Source: an uncultured Coriobacteriaceae bacterium (GTDB lineage Bacteria > Actinomycetota > Coriobacteriia > Coriobacteriales > Coriobacteriaceae). From it: a DNA stretch of 64,000 bases. Below are positions 28,233 to 37,515 of this stretch, piece by piece. The stretch covers positions 186,001-250,000 of the forward strand of contig CALUOP010000004.1 of the NCBI GenBank assembly GCA_944322305.1, in the 5' to 3' direction. The translations under genes and the position numbers were made by a program. Numbering within the stretch: position 1 is the first letter of the stretch; every line of letters begins with the position of its first letter. Below the pieces are notes generated by a model. The model was not told the origin of the DNA. It did no database searches and saw only the letters and a list, made by a program, of their open reading frames with translations.

Positions 28233-29324
28233 TCACTTACTAAGTAGCCTAACAACCTCTTCAACTGCTTGTGCTGTCTTCTCCCACGTGTATACACCGT
28301 ATTTTTCTATTTGATTTGCAATTACAGCAATCCGTGTAGATTCATCTTGTAGACTTTCAACACCATTTGCTATCGAAAGCGGATCATTTTGGTTTACTAA
28401 TATAGAGGCGTTCTGACCTATTTCTCGTAATGAAGAAACGTTACTAGTCACAACTGGAGTACCAGACAATCCTGCCTCGATAACAGGAATACCGAATCCC
28501 TCGTACTGCGAGACAAATAAAAGTGCATAAGCATTTTTAAGCAGCCAAAACTTCTCTTTGTTTGTTACATACCCGAGGAATAATACTGAAGTAGTAAGGT
28601 TGTTTTTATTGACATAGTTTACTAATTTTTGATATTCTCCAGATTTCGAACCAGCTATCACAAATTTCAGATATGGTATTTTTTGCAGTACAATCTTAAA
28701 AGCACGTAATGCGTTTAATAAATTTTTATTTGGTCTCATATCTCCGATATATAAAAGATATGACCGAGGAGCTAAATCATAATGACTATCTGAACACTCC
28801 TGTATTTCGCACCCACAATAAGCAACGTGTATTTTATCTTCTGGAATACCGAGAAATGATACGACGTCTGCTTTAGTACATTCAGAATCAACTACGATTG
28901 CATCTGCTTTTTTACATCTATGAAAGTAATAATTGAGATACAATTTTTTAATATATGAGTAGTTTTCAGGATATCTCTTCACCATAAGATCAAATATGAT
29001 AGCTATGCGTTTCCCGCGAAAAATCGTACGTGGAATCAATCCATCACACACATATATATTCGCTTTTCCAAAAAATAGCTCTATAGGAAATAGGTAACTT
29101 AATACTCTTACTAATTTATTAGAGTATAATATATGATCATGATAAATATAGTCAGATAGATTATCTATTTTACTTGTTAAATTACTTTCAGTATCGTAAC
29201 ACGAGACAACATAGTCCTGTTCAATTTTGCTTATCTCAGAAATTAACTGGTGGTGGTATTCATGTACCCCTGTTCTATTATTTCTCAGCGCCAAGCTTCC
29301 AGTTAGAAAATTAATCTTAACCAT
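28233..29324 (-). CDS. family 4 glycosyltransferase, 363 aa
   Basis: GT-B fold enzyme with the glycosyltransferase group 1 domain in the C-terminal half: YIGDMRPNKNL, then FLGYVTNKEKFWLL and the EGFGIPVIEAGLSGTPVVTS nucleotide-sugar motif. It resembles mannosyl/rhamnosyl transferases of O-antigen loci that use GDP-sugars, which would fit GDP-D-rhamnose made by the Gmd-Rmd pair just upstream. It is the most AT-rich gene of the locus. Confidence 0.82.
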   Translation of the reverse strand: MVKINFLTGSLALRNNRTGVHEYHHQLISEISKIEQDYVVSCYDTESNLTSKIDNLSDYIYHDHILYSNKLVRVLSYLFPIELFFGKANIYVCDGLIPRTIFRGKRIAIIFDLMVKRYPENYSYIKKLYLNYYFHRCKKADAIVVDSECTKADVVSFLGIPEDKIHVAYCGCEIQECSDSHYDLAPRSYLLYIGDMRPNKNLLNALRAFKIVLQKIPYLKFVIAGSKSGEYQKLVNYVNKNNLTTSVLFLGYVTNKEKFWLLKNAYALLFVSQYEGFGIPVIEAGLSGTPVVTSNVSSLREIGQNASILVNQNDPLSIANGVESLQDESTRIAVIANQIEKYGVYTWEKTAQAVEEVVRLLSK

Positions 29325-29341
29325 ATATAAGTATCTACCAA

Positions 29342-30268
29342 TCAGTCACTTACTTCGTATTTGAATATTGAGTAGATAGTTTTCTTTAGAAGATGAGAGG
29401 GTTCCCATCCCACAAGCGTTCTCAGCTTAACGCGATCGCAACAGATGACGGGGTTGTCGCTCGGCCTGAGCAGGGCGGGTTCGACCTCGATCTCGACCCG
29501 CTGGCTCGAGAAGCCGCATATGGTCTCCGCGATCTCCCGCAGCGGGTAGGCGGTTCCGCTGCCGACGTTGAAGACCTCTCCCGCGTAGTCCGACTCTAGG
29601 ATCATGCGGTAGGCCCGCGCCACGTCGCGGACGTCGGAGAAGTCTCGCCTCACGTCAACGTTGCCGACCTTGAGGACACCGGGCCTCCCGGACCTCTCGA
29701 TCTCGGCGACCTGCCTGCACCAGCTGGGTATCACGAAGGCGTCGGACTGGCCGGGGCCCGTGTGGTTGAAGGAGCGGGTGCGGTAGACCCTGAGACCGTA
29801 GCGCTCGGCGTAAACCTCCGCGAAGCGCTCCTGGGCCACCTTGGAGATCCCGTAGGGGTTCGTCGCGTCGACGGGATCGGTCTCCCTCAAGGGACGTTCT
29901 GACGGCGCGTACTCCTCGCTCGACCCCACCAAGAGGACCTTCGGCGGGTCGGGCATCTTCCGGGCGGCCTCCAAGACGTTGACCGCGCCGTTGACGTTGA
30001 CCTCCACGGTCTTCTGCGGGATCTTCCAAGAGAGCCCTACGGAGCTCACCGCGGCGAGGTTGACCACCGCGTCGGGGGCGAACTCCGAGACCACGCGCAG
30101 AACCGCGTCCGCGTCGGTGACGTCGCAGGGCAGGTAGCCGGAGAGGCCGGCGCACCTCGCGTCGCCGGCCACGTCAGTTCCGCACACCTCGTAGCCGTGG
30201 ACAGCAAGCTCATGGGCGAGGTAGCCGCCCACGAAGCCGTTGGCACCGAATATGAGGGCCCTAGGCAT
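29342..30268 (-). CDS. rmd: GDP-6-deoxy-D-mannose (GDP-D-rhamnose) synthase, 308 aa
   Basis: Reduces GDP-4-keto-6-deoxy-D-mannose made by Gmd to GDP-D-rhamnose. An extended SDR with [17 protein letters not shown] and YGISK, and a [10 protein letters not shown] segment typical of Rmd. Fucose-type synthases (WcaG) lack this pattern, so D-rhamnose is more likely than L-fucose. The start overlaps the gmd stop by 8 nt. GC content falls in the last 20 codons, which marks the edge of the AT-rich segment. Confidence 0.82.
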   Translation of the reverse strand: MPRALIFGANGFVGGYLAHELAVHGYEVCGTDVAGDARCAGLSGYLPCDVTDADAVLRVVSEFAPDAVVNLAAVSSVGLSWKIPQKTVEVNVNGAVNVLEAARKMPDPPKVLLVGSSEEYAPSERPLRETDPVDATNPYGISKVAQERFAEVYAERYGLRVYRTRSFNHTGPGQSDAFVIPSWCRQVAEIERSGRPGVLKVGNVDVRRDFSDVRDVARAYRMILESDYAGEVFNVGSGTAYPLREIAETICGFSSQRVEIEVEPALLRPSDNPVICCDRVKLRTLVGWEPSHLLKKTIYSIFKYEVSD

Positions 30269-31307
30269 CGCGGAGCGCTCTCTCGCGCTTGGCTACCTCG
30301 AGGTCGCTCTCCACCATGATGCGGCAGAGCTCCTCGCAGCTCGTGCTCTGCGGATCCCAGCCGAGCTTGGTGCGCGCCTTGGTGGGGTCACCCCAGAGGT
30401 TCACGACGTCGGTCGGCCGGTAGAACTCGGGGTTGACGCAGACGAGCATCCTGCCCGTCTCCCCGTCGTAACCCTTCTCGTCGACGCCCTCGCCCTCCCA
30501 GCGGAGGCTGATGCCAACGTGCTTGAAGGACCACTCCACGAACTCCCGCACGGAATGCTGGACACCCGTAGCGATGACGAAGTCATCCGGCTCGTCCTGC
30601 TGCAGGATCAGCCACATGCACTCGACGTAGTCCTTGGCGTAGCCCCAGTCGCGCAGGCTGTCGAGGTTGCCGAGCTCCAGGTGGTCCTGCAGGCCCTCGG
30701 CAATGCGCGCTGCGGCGAGCGTGATCTTGCGGGTCACGAAGTTCTCGCCGCGCCTCGGCGACTCGTGGTTGAACAGGATGCCGTTGCACGCGAACATGCC
30801 GTAGGCCTCGCGGTACTCCTTGGTGATCCAGTAGCCGTACTGCTTCGCCACGGCGTAGGGCGAGTACGGGTGGAAGTGGGTCTCCTCGTTCTGGGGCACC
30901 TCCTCGACCTTGCCGTAGAGCTCGGAGGTCGAAGCCTGGTAGACGCGGCAGGTCTTCTCGAGCCCCAGGATGCGGACGGCCTCCAACACGCGCAGCACGC
31001 CGAGCGCGTCCACGTCGCCGGTGTACTCGGCCGCGCCGAAGGAGGTGCCGACGTGGGACTGGGCGGCGAGGTTGTACACCTCGTCCGGTCGGACCTCCGC
31101 CATGACGCGGATCACCGACGAGGAGTCGGAGAGATCGCCGTCGTGCAGCGCCACCGAGCCCTCCGCGAGCAGGTGGTCGATGCGGCCGGTGGTGTGCTCC
31201 GCGGAGCGGCGGACGACGCCGTGGACCTCGTAGCCCTTCTCTAGGAGCAGCTCGGCGAGGTAGCTGCCGTCCTGCCCGGTGATGCCGGTGATGAGAGCCT
31301 TCTTCAT
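30261..31307 (-). CDS. gmd: GDP-mannose 4,6-dehydratase, 348 aa
   Basis: Converts GDP-mannose to GDP-4-keto-6-deoxy-D-mannose. The N-terminal [19 protein letters not shown] is diagnostic, followed by STSELYGKV and [10 protein letters not shown] with catalytic Tyr/Lys and [16 protein letters not shown]. Length is standard. Stands between manC, which supplies its substrate, and rmd, which uses its product. Confidence 0.93.
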   Translation of the reverse strand: MKKALITGITGQDGSYLAELLLEKGYEVHGVVRRSAEHTTGRIDHLLAEGSVALHDGDLSDSSSVIRVMAEVRPDEVYNLAAQSHVGTSFGAAEYTGDVDALGVLRVLEAVRILGLEKTCRVYQASTSELYGKVEEVPQNEETHFHPYSPYAVAKQYGYWITKEYREAYGMFACNGILFNHESPRRGENFVTRKITLAAARIAEGLQDHLELGNLDSLRDWGYAKDYVECMWLILQQDEPDDFVIATGVQHSVREFVEWSFKHVGISLRWEGEGVDEKGYDGETGRMLVCVNPEFYRPTDVVNLWGDPTKARTKLGWDPQSTSCEELCRIMVESDLEVAKRERALRDA

Positions 31308-31368
31308 GGTTCTCCCCTTGCCTTTCTTCTCGGTTTCCTTCTGGTGAAATTGGCGATGGGTCGATGGG

Positions 31369-32376
31369 TTACTGGGCTGCTTTCGACACGAGCTCCTTGA
31401 GGCGGGGGCTCTGCTCCTTGGAGCACACGAGGACGCCGTCCGGCGTGGCGACCACCACGGCGTCGGGGATGCCGGCGACGACCACGGGGCAGCCGACCTC
31501 GCTCACCACGTAGGTGCCCGGGCAGGTTGCCTCGTCCAGCACCGCGTTGCCCGAGGCCCGCTCGGCCATCTCCTCGGTGAGGGTGTTCCAGGTGCCGAGG
31601 TCCTTCCAGGTGCCGGCGTAGGGCACCACGGCGACGGAGCCGGCCCTCTCCACGACCTCGTAGTCGAAGGAGTTCTTGGGCAGCGTCCCGTAGGCGGCGC
31701 GCAGGGCGGCGTAGCCCGGCTCGCCCGCGTAGTAGCCGGAGAGGATCCCCATCAGGTGCGAGAGCCTGAAGGCGAAGACGCCGCAGTTCCAGAGCGCGCC
31801 CTGGGAGATGAGCGATTCCGCGGTGGCGGCATCCGGCTTCTCGGTGAAGCAGACGACGCGGCGCAGGTCCCCCTCGGGCCCCGCCGGCACGATGTAGCCG
31901 TACTTCTCGGAGGGGTAGGTGGGCTCCACGCCGAGCAGCACGAGCTCGGCGGCGTCCCCCTGCACCGCGCGGTCGAGGTCGGCGATGCGGGCGTAGTAGG
32001 CGTCGTCCACGTAGGAGTCGATGGGCATCACGACGACCGTGTCGGCGGGGTCCGCCCCCTGCTCCCAGGCGAGGTGGGCGCAGGCGAGCATGATGGCGGG
32101 CGCGGTGTCGCGCCGCTCCGGCTCGACGGCCAGCGCGTAGTCGCCCTGGACCTGGTCGGCCAGCCACGATGCCTGGGAGGCGCAGGTGGCAACGGTCACG
32201 TCGGCGCCCGGGCAGAGGGAGCGCACCTTGCGGTAGGTGCGCTGCACCATGGACTCGGGCTTGCCCTCCCCGTCGCGCAGGACCTTGAGGAACTGCTTTG
32301 CGCGGTCCCCGCTCGAGAGCGGCCACAGGCGCGAGCCCGAGCCTCCGGAGAGCAGGACGATGTGCAGGTTCGGCAT
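31369..32376 (-). CDS. manC: mannose-1-phosphate guanylyltransferase, 335 aa
   Basis: Makes GDP-mannose from GTP and mannose-1-phosphate. The pyrophosphorylase motif [13 protein letters not shown] is at the N-terminus, then KQFLK, PIDSYV and FTEKPD. It is the short form lacking the C-terminal phosphomannose isomerase domain of bifunctional ManC/AlgA enzymes. No isomerase (manA) is in the window, so mannose-6-phosphate must come from elsewhere. Confidence 0.9.
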   Translation of the reverse strand: MPNLHIVLLSGGSGSRLWPLSSGDRAKQFLKVLRDGEGKPESMVQRTYRKVRSLCPGADVTVATCASQASWLADQVQGDYALAVEPERRDTAPAIMLACAHLAWEQGADPADTVVVMPIDSYVDDAYYARIADLDRAVQGDAAELVLLGVEPTYPSEKYGYIVPAGPEGDLRRVVCFTEKPDAATAESLISQGALWNCGVFAFRLSHLMGILSGYYAGEPGYAALRAAYGTLPKNSFDYEVVERAGSVAVVPYAGTWKDLGTWNTLTEEMAERASGNAVLDEATCPGTYVVSEVGCPVVVAGIPDAVVVATPDGVLVCSKEQSPRLKELVSKAAQ

Positions 32377-32385
32377 GGGGTCTCC

Positions 32386-33501
32386 TTAGATCCGCATATG
32401 CGCTGCAAGCCGGTCAAGGTAGTACCTGAGAAGCTTTGGCGCAGCAAGATCGATATCGTATGACTTGAGTTTCGGATCGGAAGCAATCGTTCTGACACTC
32501 GAAGAGCGCGCGAATTTGATGATCTCAGCGCACCAACAATCCTCATCTAGGGGAAGGTGCAGGCATCTGCTGGAAACGTCGACGTCATTCGGCACGTTTG
32601 GCGAAACGAAACACGGTAGACCAGAGGCCTGCGCCTCGATCGCAACCATCCCGAGTCCTTCGTACAGGCTCGGAAGTGCAAATAGGTCGAAAGCCTGATA
32701 AACCTGTCCCACCTCATCAAGCTGGCCCAAAAAGATAACGCGCCCGTGAAGCCCCATCTCCTCTACCTGATCCCGAATCTGTCCCTGAAGCGGGCCACTT
32801 CCCACAAGAGCTAAGATCGACCCTGAATCCACTCTTGAAACCTTTTCGAACACGCTCAAAAGAAAGAGATGGTTCTTCTGGGGCATGAACCTCCCGACAT
32901 GCCCTATAACGAACGCATCATCTGGAATGTCAAGCTTGGTGCGAATGCGTTCACGCGCTGCCCGATCGAAGCGAAATTGTGTAAGTTCTATTGCATTCGG
33001 AATAATGGTAAAAGAACTCTTTTCGCCGAAAAGCCACCTCCCGGCATGATCCGAACAAGCAGCAAGGTCTGTCGGGTAAACTGTCGAAAAATGTTTAAGC
33101 AGGTACTTCACAACGTTACGCGCAGGCTCGCCCTTGCCTGCAGTGGAATGCGAGTGCGCGATGCGCACCGGGACGCCGGCCCGCTTCGCGGCGCGCAGGG
33201 GGAATACGGAGAGGGCGTTCACGTGGCTGTGAACGATGGGCCAGCGCTGTTCGCGAAAGAGCTTCACGAGGGTCTTCTGGTACGCGAAGACTCGCTGATA
33301 GGGTGGTATCTTGAAAACCCGCCCACCGAGGGACTCGATCTCCTCGCGCGGCACAAGCGTGGAGTCGGCGTCCACCAGGAAGTCGAACTGCACCTTGGAG
33401 CGGTCGACGTGGCGGTAGTAGTTCATCACCACCTGCTCGACGCCACCGCCGACCATCTTGCCCATCACCTGGGCGACGCGGATCGGGGCGGTCATCAGCA
33501 T
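32386..33501 (-). CDS. family 4 glycosyltransferase (EpsF-like), 371 aa
   Basis: GT-B glycosyltransferase with VMGKMVGGGVEQVVMNYY at the N-terminus and, in the C-terminal half, HVGRFMPQKNH and SLYEGLGMVAIEAQASGLPC. Start is ATG at 33501 or 33495; the latter forms ATGA with the stop of the upstream sugar-transferase gene. Its first 380 nt are as GC-rich as the rhamnose genes while the rest, from about 33120 downward, is clearly more AT-rich. This suggests a recombination joint inside the gene, giving a chimeric enzyme. Sugar specificity unknown. Confidence 0.82.
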   Translation of the reverse strand: MLMTAPIRVAQVMGKMVGGGVEQVVMNYYRHVDRSKVQFDFLVDADSTLVPREEIESLGGRVFKIPPYQRVFAYQKTLVKLFREQRWPIVHSHVNALSVFPLRAAKRAGVPVRIAHSHSTAGKGEPARNVVKYLLKHFSTVYPTDLAACSDHAGRWLFGEKSSFTIIPNAIELTQFRFDRAARERIRTKLDIPDDAFVIGHVGRFMPQKNHLFLLSVFEKVSRVDSGSILALVGSGPLQGQIRDQVEEMGLHGRVIFLGQLDEVGQVYQAFDLFALPSLYEGLGMVAIEAQASGLPCFVSPNVPNDVDVSSRCLHLPLDEDCWCAEIIKFARSSSVRTIASDPKLKSYDIDLAAPKLLRYYLDRLAAHMRI

Positions 33502-34418
33502 GCACCGTCCCCGGTGAAGACGACCTTTACGGTGTCGAGGATACACTTCAAATCAGTTAAAAAGCCGCGCTCCGCTATGTACTGGAGGTCAAGCTCCACC
33601 ATCTCGTCGAAGGTGGTGTCGGAGCGGCCCCTCGTCTGCCAGTAGCAGGTGAGGCCGGGCTTGACGGAGAGACGCCTCATGGCGCGGGAGTCGTACTCCC
33701 TAACCTCCCTGGGCAGGGCCGGCCTGGGACCGACCACGGAGAGCTGGCCGGCGAGGACGTTCAGGAACTGCGGGAACTCGTCTATGGAGTGCTTCCTTAT
33801 GAACCTGCCTATCTTGGTGACCCTGGGGTCGTCCTTGATCTTGAACAGGGGCCCGTCAGCCTCGTTCTTGGCCCTCAGCTCCTCCAGGCGCTCGTCGGCG
33901 TCTTTGTACATGCTCCGGAACTTCAGCATGGGGAAGGTGCGAACCTCTCCCCTGCGGGTTATGCGCCCCACCCTCTGCTGCACATAGATGGGGCATCCCG
34001 GCGACTCAAGGCGGATCGCCAGGCAGAGCAGCGCGCCGGGGACGAGCCCGACCACCACCACGGCCCCGGAGAAGGCTATGTCGAAGAGGCGCTTGGCGGC
34101 GCGGTAGAGACGCCGGTCCAGAAGCGGCTCCGGCGCCGCGGCCACCACCCTCGGGCCCCTCTCGCTGCCGGGCTCCACGAAGGCGTAGTCGGACGACTCA
34201 GTCTTTATCCCCATGGAGAGCGCAGCGTCTACGGCGCCGATTCCCGTGAGATCCAAGGTGTCAGAGGGCGAGGGTACGTTACCGACCGTCTCCGGCGGGA
34301 CGCCGGGGACAGGCACATCCGTTCCACCTTCGGTGGGACGGAGTGAGCCAGTCCCCTCTGTCCTACCTACGGGGTCACTCTGACCCCGCTGTTTGTTGCT
34401 TATCTCTTTTGCTGACAA
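33495..34418 (-). CDS. undecaprenyl-phosphate sugar-1-phosphate transferase, about 300 aa
   Basis: The priming enzyme that loads the first sugar phosphate onto undecaprenyl phosphate. The PF02397-type domain begins at about residue 105 with KRLFDIAFSGAVVVVGLVPG as the membrane hairpin, then FPMLKFRSMYKDAD, EFPQFLNVLAGQLSVVGPRP and KPGLTCYWQTRGRS. A low-complexity, Pro/Gly/Thr-rich stretch of about 100 residues precedes it. The start is doubtful: TTG at 34418 overlaps loaP by 44 nt, while GTG at 34316 has AAGGTGG at 7 nt and leaves a 58-nt gap that holds two small hairpins. The first sugar cannot be told. Confidence 0.85.
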   Translation of the reverse strand: MSAKEISNKQRGQSDPVGRTEGTGSLRPTEGGTDVPVPGVPPETVGNVPSPSDTLDLTGIGAVDAALSMGIKTESSDYAFVEPGSERGPRVVAAAPEPLLDRRLYRAAKRLFDIAFSGAVVVVGLVPGALLCLAIRLESPGCPIYVQQRVGRITRRGEVRTFPMLKFRSMYKDADERLEELRAKNEADGPLFKIKDDPRVTKIGRFIRKHSIDEFPQFLNVLAGQLSVVGPRPALPREVREYDSRAMRRLSVKPGLTCYWQTRGRSDTTFDEMVELDLQYIAERGFLTDLKCILDTVKVVFTGDGAC

Positions 34419-34917
34419 TTTCGAGACCGACCCTTATCGTCTTGGTCCGACCAAACATGTGCATGTCTATGTAGGCAAGGCGCTTGTGGCGGTCTACTTT
34501 GCGGATTAGGGCCTCGAAGCCCTTCAGCGGACCAGCGGTTATGAGGATCTGGTCGCCTTCGATAATGCCTTCGCTCATATCTACCGTGCGATCTCCCGCT
34601 CCGGTAAGCTTGTCGAGCCACTGCATCTCGTCTTTTCTCAAGGGAATGAATCCGCCGTCGTTTCCCAACAGTTTGGTAAAAGAAGGGACACCCCACAGCG
34701 CTTGCTGCACGCTGTCGATGTCCCGTGTGGTTACGTAAAGATAGCCGGGGGTTAGCCGCTCTTCTACGAGCTGCCACTCCCCTTGTATACGTTTCTTCAG
34801 CTTGAAGTAGGGTATGAAGCACTCCTCTACCAGATCGCGGCGAACGATCTTTTCGATGAGATGCTTAACCTGCTTTTCGCGCCCGGTGAGCACTTGCACC
34901 ACGTAGGTTTGAAGCAT
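34375..34917 (-). CDS. loaP: NusG-paralogue transcription antiterminator (LoaP-like), 180 aa
   Basis: An NGN domain (TYVVQVLTGREKQVKHLIEK to about residue 100, including LTPGYLYV) followed by a short KOW domain (IIEGDQILITAGPLKGFEA). It is a specialised NusG of the LoaP/RfaH type that binds RNA polymerase and lets it read through terminators in long polysaccharide or antibiotic operons. LoaP of Bacillus is recruited by an RNA hairpin in the operon leader; two strong hairpins lie upstream at 35271-35352. It heads the biosynthetic genes and should control the whole run of about 20 kb downstream. Confidence 0.85.
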   Translation of the reverse strand: MLQTYVVQVLTGREKQVKHLIEKIVRRDLVEECFIPYFKLKKRIQGEWQLVEERLTPGYLYVTTRDIDSVQQALWGVPSFTKLLGNDGGFIPLRKDEMQWLDKLTGAGDRTVDMSEGIIEGDQILITAGPLKGFEALIRKVDRHKRLAYIDMHMFGRTKTIRVGLEIVSKRDKQQTAGSE

Positions 34918-35397
34918 GAGCGGCCAACCTCCCCTCTTGCAACGCGCTGCGCGAGAGGAGGCGAAGAGCTTGCCAGCGTTGATTTGTGAGCATCCACATC
35001 ATGGAATACGAAATCGTTTGACGGTATATTGCGCCAAACGTACCCGTCCCCAATGGCAGAACAAGCTTCGCCACTTCTCATTTGCTGGCAGCAAAAAAGA
35101 AGAAACGAACGGCGTATTCAAACTCTTGAGAACCACAAGCAACGCGCACCCAGCGACGATTCCTCAGCCTACAAGATATGTAGCCGCTACACCTACAGGC
35201 GCAGCGTACAGAAAACGCACGGGCGCAACAGAACTCTTACCAGAAAACCGCTCCGACCCTTCAGTTCCCTGCGCATGGCCTGAACACCGTTCAAACCATG
35301 CGCAACAAACTGCCCCGCATCTCATGGGTGCGTATTCATTAGAATAGCACCCTCCCCCCCCCTTCTTCTAGCCAAAACGGAAAGGCTTGCGCAATCG
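34918..35397 (-). promoter_or_regulatory. long structured leader between cpsB and loaP
   Basis: A 480-nt gene-free stretch. On the minus strand it starts with a G9 tract (35354-35362), then a hairpin GGGTGC-TATTC / GAATA-GCACCC with a TAAT loop and one bulge (35326-35352), then a second hairpin GCGCATGG-GAAC / GTTC-CCATGCGC (35271-35303, arms listed in plus orientation). A half copy of the family 1 repeat sits at 35039-35060. None is followed by a T-tract, so they look like RNA signals rather than terminators. Promoter not identified. Confidence 0.5.
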
Positions 35398-36051
35398 TTA
35401 CACCCGCATGTGCGCACCGCGGGTGCGGTATTTCTTCACCGCGTCAGCCAACAGTTTGTAATGCTCGGGGTAATGCGCGTCGCTCGCAATATAGCGATAC
35501 ATGTTCTCCTCGAACATCTTCTGCGCCGGCTTCTTCTCCTTACCCAGGCGACCGCCCTTCACAAAGTCAGCTGAAGCCTGCAGCTTACAGCCCATCTTCA
35601 TCAGGCGCTTGGCAATGGAGATATCCTCTTGGATCGCCTTGTAACGCTCGGGATGAGCAATGATCACATCGTAGCCCATGCCCTGCAAATCGAAGATGGT
35701 GCGCTCGTACTCCTCGAAGTCGTACTTGGTAGCACGGCTCGAAAGCTCCAGCAAGAACTCGTTAGAACCGTCAAAGTGCAGGTAATCAACCCACTCCATG
35801 CCCAGATCCATGAGCTTGGCATGGTTCACCTCGAAGCCCATCTGCAGAGGGAAGCCGTTGGCGTGCGCCACAAGGAGCTCGTAGGCGTCCCACATCTTGT
35901 CGTAGTCAAAATACGGGTCGCGGCAGTGCGGCGTGCAGACAATGCCGGTAACCCCGGCGGCCTTGGCGGCCTCAAGCATAGCCAGGCTCTCGTCCAGATC
36001 GGCGGCGCCGTCGTCAACGCCGGGCAGGATATGGCAGTGAATGTCGCGCAT
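35398..36051 (-). CDS. cpsB: CpsB/YwqE-type protein tyrosine phosphatase, 217 aa
   Basis: A PHP-fold, metal-dependent phosphatase that removes phosphate from the tyrosine cluster of CpsD. DIHCHILPGVDDGA at the N-terminus supplies the first metal ligands, followed by TPHCRDPYF, LLELSS, IAHPERY and a C-terminal SDAHYPEHY. The start at 36051 (MRDIHCH) has GGAGGA right upstream; an in-frame ATG 7 codons earlier is less likely. Last of the CpsC-D-B group. Confidence 0.88.
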   Translation of the reverse strand: MRDIHCHILPGVDDGAADLDESLAMLEAAKAAGVTGIVCTPHCRDPYFDYDKMWDAYELLVAHANGFPLQMGFEVNHAKLMDLGMEWVDYLHFDGSNEFLLELSSRATKYDFEEYERTIFDLQGMGYDVIIAHPERYKAIQEDISIAKRLMKMGCKLQASADFVKGGRLGKEKKPAQKMFEENMYRYIASDAHYPEHYKLLADAVKKYRTRGAHMRV

Positions 36052-36123
36052 GAGTTCCTCCTCTCCCCTCATATAAGCGCTGCGCAGGGCGGTGCTTGAG
36101 TCCCTGCGCAGCGCGGCTGCAAC

Positions 36124-36828
36124 TTACTCGTGGTGGTGATGGTGCTTATCGGCCTTAACGCGCTTGCCGTCCTTGGTGTAATAGGCGTAGTAGTACTCGC
36201 TCGTCTCGGTCTCGCAGAAGTTCATGATCACGCCGATAACGTTGGCGTCGGCCTTCTTGAGCTGCTCGTAAGCGGCCTGCACCTCCTCGCGGCGCGTAAA
36301 ATTCTCGCGCACCACCAGCGCGGTAGCGTCAACCAAGCTGGAGATAACCGCCGCGTCGACAAACGTGCCCACCGGCGGGGTGTCGAAGATCACGTAGTCA
36401 AACTCCTGCTCCAGCAGCTTGATAAGGCGACGGAAGCGCTTGGAGGCGAGGATGTCGGCCGGGTTGGGAATATGCGGCTCGGAGTCCAGGAAGAACATGC
36501 CCTTGGTGCTGGTGGTCATGATCGCCTCGTCCAAGGTGGCCTGCTCGGAGAGCACCGCGTAGATGCCGTTACGGGCGCGCACGTTGAGCACGTCGGCCAG
36601 GGTGCGGCGGCGCATGTCGCACTCAACGAGCAGCACGCGCTTGCCGCTGGTGGCGATAGCTTGGGCAAGGTTGATGGCCACGGTGGACTTGCCCTCGTTG
36701 GGCACCGAGCTCGTGAGCACGAGCGAGCGGATGGGATCGTCCACGCTGGCGAAGCGGATGTTGGCGAGCAGCGTCTTGGCTGCGTTCTGAACTACGAGCG
36801 CGTCGGCGCCACGGGTCTTGCGGGCCAT
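36124..36828 (-). CDS. cpsD: CpsD-type tyrosine autokinase, 234 aa
   Basis: A BY-kinase that controls chain length and assembly with CpsC. Walker A is SSVPNEGKSTVAIN, Walker A-prime is LLVECDMRRRT, and Walker B is VIFDTPPV. The C-terminal tyrosine cluster YYYAYY is the autophosphorylation tail. The protein ends in five consecutive histidines before a final Glu, which is unusual and could bind metal. The start overlaps the cpsC stop by one base (TAATG). Confidence 0.92.
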   Translation of the reverse strand: MARKTRGADALVVQNAAKTLLANIRFASVDDPIRSLVLTSSVPNEGKSTVAINLAQAIATSGKRVLLVECDMRRRTLADVLNVRARNGIYAVLSEQATLDEAIMTTSTKGMFFLDSEPHIPNPADILASKRFRRLIKLLEQEFDYVIFDTPPVGTFVDAAVISSLVDATALVVRENFTRREEVQAAYEQLKKADANVIGVIMNFCETETSEYYYAYYTKDGKRVKADKHHHHHE

Positions 36829-37490
36829 TAGCGGCTCCCTCCCCTCATAGCCGGGATGCGGCCGATAACCGGGATGCCCAGCATCTGCTCAACTTCCTCA
36901 GCACCGCGCACGCGGGTGTTGAGCACGTCCATCAGTACCACGATGGCCACGGCCACGAAGAGGCCGGCCACAAAGGCAACCGCCACGTACAGCAGGCGGT
37001 TCGGGCCGCTGGGGGCCTCAGGCGTGGGCGCCTGGTCGATCACGTTGACGCTCTGGATCTCCATGACCTCCTGAGCCACGCCAGACACGCTCTCAGCAAG
37101 GGCGTTGGCCACGTTGGCGGCACCCTCGGCATCCTTGCCGGTAACCGAAAGGGTGATCACGCGGGTGGTGGTCTCGCTCGTCACCGAGATGTCGTAGTCG
37201 TCCAGGTTCTCCAGACCCAGGGAGTCGGCAGCATCGTTCAGCACGCGGTCGGACTGGATGAGGGTGGCAACGTCGTTCGTGAGCATCTGCGAAGCGGAGA
37301 GCTCAGAGGAAAGCGCAGAGGTGGTGGACTCCGCGCTGGTGGCCAGCACGTACATGCTGGTGCTCGCGGTGTAGGTGTCGCGCATGCCGATGATGCTGAA
37401 CAGCGCCATCACAACAGCGCAGATCACCGGAAGCGCAACCACCAGCGTGAGGTGCTTCTTCAGAAGCTGTAGTAATTCGAGCAGGGTCAT
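36828..37490 (-). CDS. cpsC: CpsC/Wzz-type chain-length and kinase-activator protein, 220 aa
   Basis: Membrane adaptor with two TM helices (about residues 18-36 and 166-186) and an extracytoplasmic domain between them. The Wzz motif region is APTPEAPSGPNR just before TM2, and the short cytoplasmic C-terminus activates the partner kinase CpsD, as in streptococci. Coupled translationally to cpsD. Confidence 0.9.
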   Translation of the reverse strand: MTLLELLQLLKKHLTLVVALPVICAVVMALFSIIGMRDTYTASTSMYVLATSAESTTSALSSELSASQMLTNDVATLIQSDRVLNDAADSLGLENLDDYDISVTSETTTRVITLSVTGKDAEGAANVANALAESVSGVAQEVMEIQSVNVIDQAPTPEAPSGPNRLLYVAVAFVAGLFVAVAIVVLMDVLNTRVRGAEEVEQMLGIPVIGRIPAMRGGSR

Positions 37491-37515
37491 GGGTTGGTTT
37501 ACCTTTCAGGATGCG

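Noticed and set aside
34916-35347. Plus-strand open frame of 143 codons opposite the loaP leader
   Set aside because: No ribosome-binding site or protein-like pattern; it overlaps hairpins and a dispersed repeat.
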